Assembly (NCBI GenBank): GCA_002494895.1 | Contig: DADA01000068.1 | Location: 1-11,753, forward strand | DNA: 11,753 bases | Source: Nitrososphaera sp. UBA210 | GTDB lineage: Archaea > Thermoproteota > Nitrososphaeria > Nitrososphaerales > Nitrososphaeraceae | Reading direction: 5' to 3' | Shown here: positions 5,661 to 10,591 of the stretch, one piece after another | Layout of the letters: the number at the start of each line of letters is the position of its first letter | Position numbering within the stretch: position 1 is the stretch's first letter | Notes under the pieces: model-generated | The model's input: only the letters and a program-made list of their open reading frames with translations | Told to the model about the DNA's origin: nothing | The model's database searches: none | Made by a program: the position numbers and the translations under genes

Positions 5661-6455
5661 TCAGAACTGCTGATAGAGTCCTTCTTCTTCAGTGTAGAAG
5701 TACTTGCGGCCGCCCTGCGTCGTCATAACCGCCGTTTCGTTCTTTTGTTTGTAGAAGCTGATTTCATCCAACACGTCTACTTTGTGCAGCTTCCCCGTTC
5801 GTTGAAATTGATTCTTCTTATCTAGTCGCACCAGATATTTCTCATGGCACAGATACTCTGTAAGTGCCTTTATCGGTCGCCTGTTGCCTACTATAGTCGG
5901 ACTTAGCTTGTGAGCTAGATCTGCTTTTTTGAATTTGCTAGTTCCGAAAAGGTTGTCTATTTCTCTCAGAGCTTGGGAAACTAACGATCCGAAATTCGAA
6001 GTGCTACCCAAGTGGATCGTCTGAGATAGCAAGCCTTCATTGAACACAAAACAAGTTATGTAATCAGGCTGGTTAACCTTCGAGCAAAACCAATACTCTG
6101 ACGACCTCTTGTGGATCACTTTTTCGCCTTTTGATTTCAATATCGGTATCTTAGTGTGTTCGGCAGGAATTTGGTCTTCTATCGGACTTTCATTTGACGC
6201 CCGAGATCCAGGATACACGACATTAAAGGCGTCAGCGCGCATATAGTTCGGAATCGTCACAATGCAACTAGTCGAAGTCAGGTCCAACACGATATAGCCC
6301 AGTTCACGTAGATGGTTGATCGTGCTTGAAATCTTTGAAGGCGACTCTCTTATTCCAGCGACTAGCTGCTTTCTTTCCATCGATCCGTCGTGTTTCAGAA
6401 GCTTCCGTAGTATTACCCGAGCTATCTTGTTCAAATGCTCCCCAGTCTTATCCAA
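5661..6455 (-). CDS. Protein with two winged-helix domains, putative regulator
   Basis: A 264-residue protein not matching a family I can name. The N-terminal part (about 8-70) looks like a winged helix: ARVILRKLLKHDG, then ERKQLVAGIRESPSKISSTINHLRELGYI, then a short wing. The C-terminal part (about 170-225) looks like a second one: SKFKKADLAHKLSP, then RRPIKALTEYLCHEKYLVRLDKKNQFQRTGK. Between them is a domain (about 80-168) with a Lys/Ser-rich patch and a possible beta fold (YWFCSKV, YITCFVFNEG). Two DNA-binding heads suggest a repressor or maintenance protein binding paired sites. The start is TTG; AATAAAAT on the minus strand lies about 28 bases upstream, fitting a leaderless mRNA. It diverges from the small winged-helix gene at 6590 and lies inside the repeat-bounded segment. 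The context resembles a mobile-element regulator, but that is inference. Confidence 0.7.
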   Translation of the reverse strand: MDKTGEHLNKIARVILRKLLKHDGSMERKQLVAGIRESPSKISSTINHLRELGYIVLDLTSTSCIVTIPNYMRADAFNVVYPGSRASNESPIEDQIPAEHTKIPILKSKGEKVIHKRSSEYWFCSKVNQPDYITCFVFNEGLLSQTIHLGSTSNFGSLVSQALREIDNLFGTSKFKKADLAHKLSPTIVGNRRPIKALTEYLCHEKYLVRLDKKNQFQRTGKLHKVDVLDEISFYKQKNETAVMTTQGGRKYFYTEEEGLYQQF

Positions 6456-6477
6456 AGGCTAGATTAATAAATATATG

Positions 6478-6488
6478 CATTTTATTGC
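6478..6488 (-). promoter_or_regulatory. TATA-box candidate for the two-winged-helix gene
   Basis: The minus strand reads GCAATAAAATG, centred 28 bases before the TTG at 6455. A second AT-rich stretch (6463-6476) lies too close to the start for that role. Confidence 0.4.
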
Positions 6489-6507
6489 GTTGCTTGATAA
6501 ATTGTAG

Positions 6508-6544
6508 TGCCTGCCTTGTTGCAGGCATTGCAGGCATGCAGGCA
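6508..6544. repeat. GCAGGCA operator-like repeats between divergent regulators
   Basis: GCAGGCA occurs at 6521-6527, 6530-6536 and 6538-6544 (steps of 9 and 8 bases), and its inverse TGCCTGC at 6508-6514. The first two units form a stem with a six-base loop. The cluster ends about 13 bases before the TATA box of the gene at 6590 and also lies behind the minus-strand promoter. It is GC-rich in an AT-rich gap. It looks like a multi-site operator for one of the two adjacent DNA-binding proteins. Confidence 0.6.
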
Positions 6545-6557
6545 GAAATTTGCATAC

Positions 6558-6567
6558 TAATAAATAA
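6558..6567 (+). promoter_or_regulatory. TATA box for the small winged-helix gene
   Basis: TAATAAATAA is centred 28 bases before the ATG at 6590, ideal for a leaderless transcript. The GCAGGCA repeats lie immediately upstream. Confidence 0.55.
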
Positions 6568-6589
6568 TAGAACTGTTTCTGGATAGCTG

Positions 6590-6982
6590 ATGGAAGACAA
6601 AGTTGAATATGCAGGCGCCCTTGCCCACATTTTTGCTACAGGCGCGACTGCTAAAGTATTGGATTTCTTTTTGGACCATAAAGAGTACGACTATCCAATT
6701 GCAGAAATCGTAAATGCCACAGGTCTGTCTTTCCGCACGATCTCCAAAGAAATCCCAAGGCTTGAAAGCTTCGGTTTCATTATCAATCATAGAAAGGTTG
6801 TCAACGCTAACATGTACAAACTCAATGAAGCCTCAGAAGCAGTAGCATTAATCGAGAAATTTTCGTTGAGGGCATCGCAGATACCGTCAATTTATGAGCC
6901 TATTCGAATGACTCAAGACCTATTGGAACCAGAAGAAAATGCGGAGTTCCAAGATTTTGAACAATCTAAGCTTAAGGTCTGA
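6590..6982 (+). CDS. Small winged-helix transcriptional regulator
   Basis: A 130-residue protein with one winged helix: helix 1 TAKVLDFFLDHKEYDY (20-35), HTH PIAEIVNATGLSFRTISKEIPRLESFGFI (36-64), wing and strand INHRKVVNANMYKLN (65-79). The rest is a helical segment (81-100) and an acidic tail rich in Glu (about 107-127). The fold resembles archaeal ArsR-like regulators, but there is no cysteine, so it is not a thiol or metal sensor of the usual type. A TATA box 28 bases ahead supports the ATG. The GCAGGCA repeats next to its promoter make autoregulation, or control of the divergent two-winged-helix gene, the simplest idea. The gene is the last one before the tRNA-Thr 3' end. Confidence 0.78.
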   Translation: MEDKVEYAGALAHIFATGATAKVLDFFLDHKEYDYPIAEIVNATGLSFRTISKEIPRLESFGFIINHRKVVNANMYKLNEASEAVALIEKFSLRASQIPSIYEPIRMTQDLLEPEENAEFQDFEQSKLKV

Positions 6983-7037
6983 TGCCAATGGCCATACGGA
7001 GCGCTCAGACACTTTCTAGTTCAAAACATGAACAAAG

Positions 7038-7047
7038 AGCCCTAGAT
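7038..7047 (+). repeat. tRNA-Thr 3'-end copy of the direct repeat
   Basis: AGCCCTAGAT on the plus strand is the complement of the tRNA 3' end. The other copy is at 5519-5528, and together they would bound a segment of about 1.5 kb holding the two divergent winged-helix genes. Confidence 0.4.
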
Positions 7048-7111
7048 GGGATTCGGACCCATGACCTAAGGTTTACGAAACCTTCGCTCTGCCAGGCTGA
7101 GCTACTAGGGC
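7038..7111 (-). tRNA. trnT: tRNA-Thr (anticodon CGT)
   Basis: A full cloverleaf on the minus strand, 74 bases with no intron. Acceptor GCCCTAG pairs with CTAGGGC, the D arm is GCTC/GAGC with loop AGCCTGGCA, anticodon stem AAGGT/ACCTT surrounds loop TTCGTAA (anticodon CGT, reading ACG codons), and the T arm is ATGGG/CCCAT. The discriminator is U73, as usual for archaeal tRNA-Thr. CCA is not encoded (the next bases are CTTTG). The T loop reads TCCGAAT, so position 55 is C where nearly all tRNAs have U (pseudouridine 55). A TATA box lies 29 bases upstream. Confidence 0.95.
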
Positions 7112-7133
7112 GAACAAGCAAAGTTCCAAAGTT

Positions 7134-7145
7134 CTTTATTTATTC
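7134..7145 (-). promoter_or_regulatory. TATA box of the tRNA-Thr gene
   Basis: The minus strand reads GAATAAATAAAG, centred 29 bases before the tRNA 5' end at 7111, so transcription would begin at or near the mature end. It lies back to back with the glmM TATA box. Confidence 0.6.
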
Positions 7146-7160
7146 GTTCGTGGAGTGACA

Positions 7161-7168
7161 TTAAATAA
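7161..7168 (+). promoter_or_regulatory. TATA box of glmM
   Basis: TTAAATAA is centred 29 bases before the TTG at 7193, supporting a leaderless start for the glmM-thiL transcript. Confidence 0.55.
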
Positions 7169-7192
7169 CGGCGGCAGCAATTTTTCCACAGC

Positions 7193-8497
7193 TTGAAAGT
7201 ATCGATCTCGGGCGTCAGGGGAATCTATGGGAAGGATCTTGGCCTTCATGAAGTCGACAACTTTGCCCGGCTATTTGCAACCATGATAAAATCCGGCAAG
7301 TGCGTGCTGGCACGAGATACCCGCCCGTCAGGCCGTCTGATTTCACAGGTGGCAGCGGCGGCATTAATGTCCGCCGGCATTGATGTCTATGATATTGGCG
7401 TAGCCCCAACGCCTGCGGCATTTCGAGATGCACGCAAGTACGGAGCAGGATTGATAGTCACAGCGTCACATAACCCACTCGAATGGAACGGCCTAAAGTT
7501 TGTAATTGACGGCAGGGGCCTCTTTGAAGATGAGCTTCAACAAATGCTAGGTGCCGCTGCCAAATATGGCAGTAAATTTGGAACAGAATTTCACACAGCC
7601 TCGAGCTATGTAGACGAGATCGCGGAAATTACATCAAAGAAGTCATCACAAAGTATCAAGGTCGGAATAGATCCCGGAGGAGGGGCTGCCTGCGGATACT
7701 CTGAGAGCCTTTTCCAGAAATTGGGCCACCAATACCAAGTCATCAATGGCGTGGCCGGGACTTCTTCAAGGGGTCCCGATCCAACCGCCGATACCCTTGC
7801 AGACCTCAGCGCGCTCGTGACTTCCAGCCACCTTGATCAGGGCTTTGCCCTTGACCTTGATGCCGACAGGCTAGTAGTTGTTGATAGTGCGGGCAAGAAA
7901 CTGAATTCCGATGCCACACTCTTGCTATGCGTGGCCCGCTCGGTGGAAATGGGCATGAGGAATTTCGCGGTGAGCATCGACACGAGCGTCGCCATTGAAA
8001 AGTACGTAAAGGAAAGGAACGGCAGAACCGCATATTCCAAGGTGGGAGAGGCCAACGTTGTAAGAAAAATGCTCGAAGTAGGCGCTGAAGCAGGGGGCGA
8101 AGGCAGCAGCGCCGGCTTTATCATGCCTGGCTTTAACATGTGCCGCGACGGCCTGCTGGCCGCTGCTACGATTTCTACCCTCGACAAGAAGGTGATCGGC
8201 GACACTCTAGAGTTCGCTTCGCTCTATGGGCAGGTAAGATCCAAGATAGCTGCCGACTCTGCATTGCACAGGGCAGTCATTGACAAACTGCCAGAAATGC
8301 TGAAAGGCGAATCATCCTCGCTTCTGACAGAAGATGGGGTCAAGGCGATAATAGACGAGGACTCGTGGATCCTGGTGAGGCCCTCAAATACAGAGCACGC
8401 CATCAGAGTTTCAGTTGAATCAAGGGCAGACAAAGCGCAGGCGCTCTACAAGAAGGCAAGCGAAAAGGTCCAGGCAGCTTATGACAAGGTTAGATGA
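7193..8497 (+). CDS. glmM: Phosphoglucosamine/phosphomannomutase, archaeal type
   Basis: A 434-residue alpha-D-phosphohexomutase with all four family sites. The catalytic phosphoserine is S92 in TASHNP (90-95). The metal loop is DLDADR (221-226). The sugar-binding loop is around GEGSSAGFIMPGFN, somewhat different from the common GE-x-SGH or GEENGG. The phosphate-binding loop is RPSNTEHAIR near residue 395. The enzyme moves phosphate between C6 and C1 of hexosamine or hexose phosphates, feeding UDP-GlcNAc or GDP-mannose synthesis for surface glycans. The glucosamine or mannose preference cannot be fixed from motifs; the length favours the archaeal GlmM-like group. The start is TTG: a TATA box lies 29 bases before it, and the first codons (KVSISGVRGIYG) match the usual N-terminus. 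Its 3' end overlaps thiL by 17 bases. Confidence 0.9.
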   Translation: MKVSISGVRGIYGKDLGLHEVDNFARLFATMIKSGKCVLARDTRPSGRLISQVAAAALMSAGIDVYDIGVAPTPAAFRDARKYGAGLIVTASHNPLEWNGLKFVIDGRGLFEDELQQMLGAAAKYGSKFGTEFHTASSYVDEIAEITSKKSSQSIKVGIDPGGGAACGYSESLFQKLGHQYQVINGVAGTSSRGPDPTADTLADLSALVTSSHLDQGFALDLDADRLVVVDSAGKKLNSDATLLLCVARSVEMGMRNFAVSIDTSVAIEKYVKERNGRTAYSKVGEANVVRKMLEVGAEAGGEGSSAGFIMPGFNMCRDGLLAAATISTLDKKVIGDTLEFASLYGQVRSKIAADSALHRAVIDKLPEMLKGESSSLLTEDGVKAIIDEDSWILVRPSNTEHAIRVSVESRADKAQALYKKASEKVQAAYDKVR

Positions 8498-9416
8498 AAA
8501 AGAGATCATTGGGATCCTTACGCGCAGGCTCGGAATCAAAGATCTAGATGACGTTGCACCAGTAATCAGAAATATCGTGATGAAGTGCGACATGCTGGTC
8601 TCAAGCACCGATGTACCACCAGGGATGACGCCAGTTCAGGTCGCAAGAAAGAGCATCGTATCTTGCGCCAGCGATCTGGCAGCAAAGGGGGCCAACCCCT
8701 TGGCAGCCATGGTGTCGCTAGGCCTGCCACGAAATTGCACCAGGCCTTATGTCGAGGGGCTTGCCGAGGGGTTTGCTGGCGCGGCAAGCGAGTTTGGAGT
8801 CCGGATAGTTGGCGGCGACACCAATGAGTCGGGAGAGCTGGTCATTGACTGCTGCATGATCGGAATTGCAGGCAAAAAGATGCCGACAAGAAGCGGTGCG
8901 CGACCTGGAGATTCCGTCGTCGTTTCCGGCCCGTTCGGATTTTCTGCCGCGGGTCTTGCAATACTGTTGCGAAACGCGAGAGCTGCAGGAATGCTCAGAA
9001 AGCAATCAGTCGATTCCGTGCTGGAGCCAAAGCCGCGGCAGAACTTTGGCATTACGCTTGCGAAGTTCTTTTCGTCATCTATTGATTCAAGCGACGGTCT
9101 CGCGATCTCTCTGTACGAACTTGCTTCAAGCAGCGCCGCAGATATTGTGGTCAACAAAGTGCCCGCAGCGCAAGGACTGGACAGGTTTGGCGAAGAGAAC
9201 GCAATCGACGTGAACGAGCTTGTATTTCATGGGGGAGAAGAATACGAAATTGTCGCAACGATTCCGAGGTCAAAGCTAAAGCAGGCTGAATCAGGGGCAA
9301 GAAAAGCAAAAGTCCAGATGCTCGTTATCGGCAGGGTGCGTAAGGGAACAGGCAAGGTTTTCGTCGGCAAGCGACTGCTTGAGAACCGCGGATACGTCCA
9401 TTTCCAAAGGCGATAA
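8481..9416 (+). CDS. thiL: Thiamine-monophosphate kinase
   Basis: A 311-residue protein of the AIR synthase/ThiL superfamily, which makes thiamine diphosphate from thiamine monophosphate and ATP. Visible motifs in order: DD at 23-24, STD at 42-44, SDLAAKGANP at 64-73, GGDTN at 111-115, a glycine-rich turn VVVSGPFG at 146-153, DSSDGL at 202-207 and GGEEYE at 251-256 (the family usually has GGEDYE). The aspartates bind Mg-ATP. The frame is open back to 8415, but the ATG at 8481 is chosen because homology starts there and because coupling by a 17-base overlap with glmM is more likely than a longer one. Other superfamily members (HypE, SelD, PurM) lack this motif order. It is cotranscribed with glmM without an obvious pathway link. 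Confidence 0.88.
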   Translation: MTRLDEKEIIGILTRRLGIKDLDDVAPVIRNIVMKCDMLVSSTDVPPGMTPVQVARKSIVSCASDLAAKGANPLAAMVSLGLPRNCTRPYVEGLAEGFAGAASEFGVRIVGGDTNESGELVIDCCMIGIAGKKMPTRSGARPGDSVVVSGPFGFSAAGLAILLRNARAAGMLRKQSVDSVLEPKPRQNFGITLAKFFSSSIDSSDGLAISLYELASSSAADIVVNKVPAAQGLDRFGEENAIDVNELVFHGGEEYEIVATIPRSKLKQAESGARKAKVQMLVIGRVRKGTGKVFVGKRLLENRGYVHFQRR

Positions 9417-9418
9417 CG

Positions 9419-9425
9419 TTTTTAA
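9419..9425 (+). promoter_or_regulatory. TATA box of rps11
   Basis: TTTTTAA starts three bases after the thiL stop and is centred about 29 bases before the ATG at 9452. It suggests rps11 has its own promoter and decides between the starts at 9434 and 9452. Confidence 0.5.
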
Positions 9426-9451
9426 CCCTCTGAATGAGCGACTGTAAGTGC

Positions 9452-9865
9452 ATGTCCGAGACGGCAACCGAAGAAGTTACGCAGCTAAAGTGGGGAGTAG
9501 CCCACATTTTCAGCAGTTACAATAACACGCTTGTCCATATAACCGACCTGAGCGGGAGCGAGACCATTTCGTTCAGCTCTGGAGGCAGGCACGTTACCGC
9601 CGACCGTTATGAATCGTCGCCGTACGCCGCGATGAAATCCGCCGTGGCAGCGGCCGATGTTGCCAAGACCAAGGGGATTAATTCACTCCACATCCGCGTA
9701 AGGGCGGTAGGTGGAGTCGGACCAAGAATACCCGGCCCGGGTGCCCAGGCGGCTATCAGGGCACTTGCAAGAGCCGGCTTTCGTATCGGAAGGATAGACG
9801 ACGTCACTCCAATCCCTCACGATACCACGAGAAAGCCCGGTGGAAGAAGGGGCCGCAGAGTCTAG
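9452..9865 (+). CDS. rps11: Small-subunit ribosomal protein uS11 (archaeal S11P)
   Basis: A 137-residue uS11, of the length usual for archaea. It has KWGVAHIFSSYNNTLVHITDLSG at 13-35, SSPYAAMKSAVAAAD in the helix, GVGPRIPGPGAQAAIRALARAG as the conserved core, and ends DVTPIPHDTTRKPGGRRGRRV. The protein sits in the 30S platform next to the 3' end of 16S rRNA. An upstream in-frame ATG at 9434 would add six residues (MSDCKC); the ATG at 9452 fits the TATA box better. In many archaea rps11 sits in an rps13-rps4-rps11-rpoD cluster; here it is separated from those and follows thiL. Its stop shares a CTAG palindrome with the opposing gene, so the two coding regions overlap by four bases. Confidence 0.96.
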   Translation: MSETATEEVTQLKWGVAHIFSSYNNTLVHITDLSGSETISFSSGGRHVTADRYESSPYAAMKSAVAAADVAKTKGINSLHIRVRAVGGVGPRIPGPGAQAAIRALARAGFRIGRIDDVTPIPHDTTRKPGGRRGRRV

Positions 9866-10206
9866 AGCGACTTCATTTCTCGAGCCATTTTTACCTGGGC
9901 TCCGCATCCCTTGTTTTCAAGTTGCGTTCCAAACCAGCTGATAAACCTGTCCTCAAATTTTTTGCCCCTAGTCGCGTCTATCTCAAAGCGGTAGCGCGAG
10001 TATATCTTTTCGACAAACTGTCCTGAAAAAAACAGTTTCGCAAAGGACCAGCCGGCACGTGCCACTGGCTCGTCAAGGGCAAACGAATTTTCCAGCTGGC
10101 AATCCTTCTGCAGCTTTTCCAGAACTTCAAGGGCTACTTTGGAATCAGCTTCAAAGTTGATTGTCTGGAAATCCAAGATGAAAGTTCCGACTACAAAGTC
10201 AGTCAT
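9862..10206 (-). CDS. Conserved-looking hypothetical protein after PDCD5
   Basis: A 114-residue protein I do not recognise. It starts MTDFVVGTFILDFQTINF, has an amphipathic helix (SKVALEVLEKLQKDCQ), an aromatic-rich middle (RAGWSFAKLFFSGQFVEKIYSRYRF) and a basic C-terminal part (GTQLENKGCGAQVKMAREMKSL). There is no signal peptide or membrane segment, so it is probably cytoplasmic. Its start overlaps the PDCD5 stop by eight bases, so it is the third gene of the rtcB operon and probably translated by coupling. That position suggests a link with RNA ligation or nucleic-acid binding, but only by association. Its stop shares CTAG with the rps11 stop. Confidence 0.75.
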   Translation of the reverse strand: MTDFVVGTFILDFQTINFEADSKVALEVLEKLQKDCQLENSFALDEPVARAGWSFAKLFFSGQFVEKIYSRYRFEIDATRGKKFEDRFISWFGTQLENKGCGAQVKMAREMKSL

Positions 10207-10591
10207 TTCGTTTTAGCTTCTCAGAAAACGGCACGAGTTTGCCGTCATCCTCCACCTTGATGGTGGTGTCGACTCGGACGCGCAGGCCGACTGACCGAAA
10301 GAGCGAAAGAAGCTCGCCTCCTGATATCCTGTCTGTCAGCTCGCCACTCTGGATAAGCTCCGCAATTCTTGCCACTATGGGTTCGGTCTGGGAAGGGTAC
10401 TGCTCGTATGCCAGCTTTAGAACCTCGTCGGCCCTGTCGTAGAGGTAGCCGGAAACTAGCTCGCGTGGAGTGCGCTGTTTTTTCTGCTGTGCGCTGCTAG
10501 CCTTGATCCTTTCAAGCGCCGCTGCCTTTTCCCGCATTTCTTTTAGCTTGCGCGCCTTGATTATCTCAATGTCGGGATCTTCTGAAGTCAT
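10199..10591 (-). CDS. PDCD5 (TFAR19) family DNA-binding protein
   Basis: A 130-residue member of the archaeal/eukaryotic PDCD5 family. The N-terminal helix is charged (IEIIKARKLKEMREKAAALERIK), as in the family. Then come TPRELVSGYLYDRADEVLKLAYEQ and IVARIAELIQSGELTDRISGGELLSLFRSVG, which correspond to the three-helix core. The tail VRVDTTIKVEDDGKL-VPFSEKLKR is the thaumarchaeal form of the C-terminus. Archaeal members bind double-stranded DNA weakly and their role is not settled; eukaryotic PDCD5 works with the CCT chaperonin. The ATG overlaps the rtcB stop as ATGA, so the genes are cotranscribed and probably coupled. Confidence 0.88.
   Translation of the reverse strand: MTSEDPDIEIIKARKLKEMREKAAALERIKASSAQQKKQRTPRELVSGYLYDRADEVLKLAYEQYPSQTEPIVARIAELIQSGELTDRISGGELLSLFRSVGLRVRVDTTIKVEDDGKLVPFSEKLKRND

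Noticed and set aside
6508..6544. GCAGGCA repeats as a CRISPR array
   Set aside because: The units are seven bases with one- or two-base gaps, far shorter than repeats and spacers; an operator cluster fits better.
8415..8480. Upstream extension of thiL inside glmM
   Set aside because: The translation is an Arg/Gln-rich run typical of an out-of-frame shadow; ThiL homology begins at the ATG at 8481.
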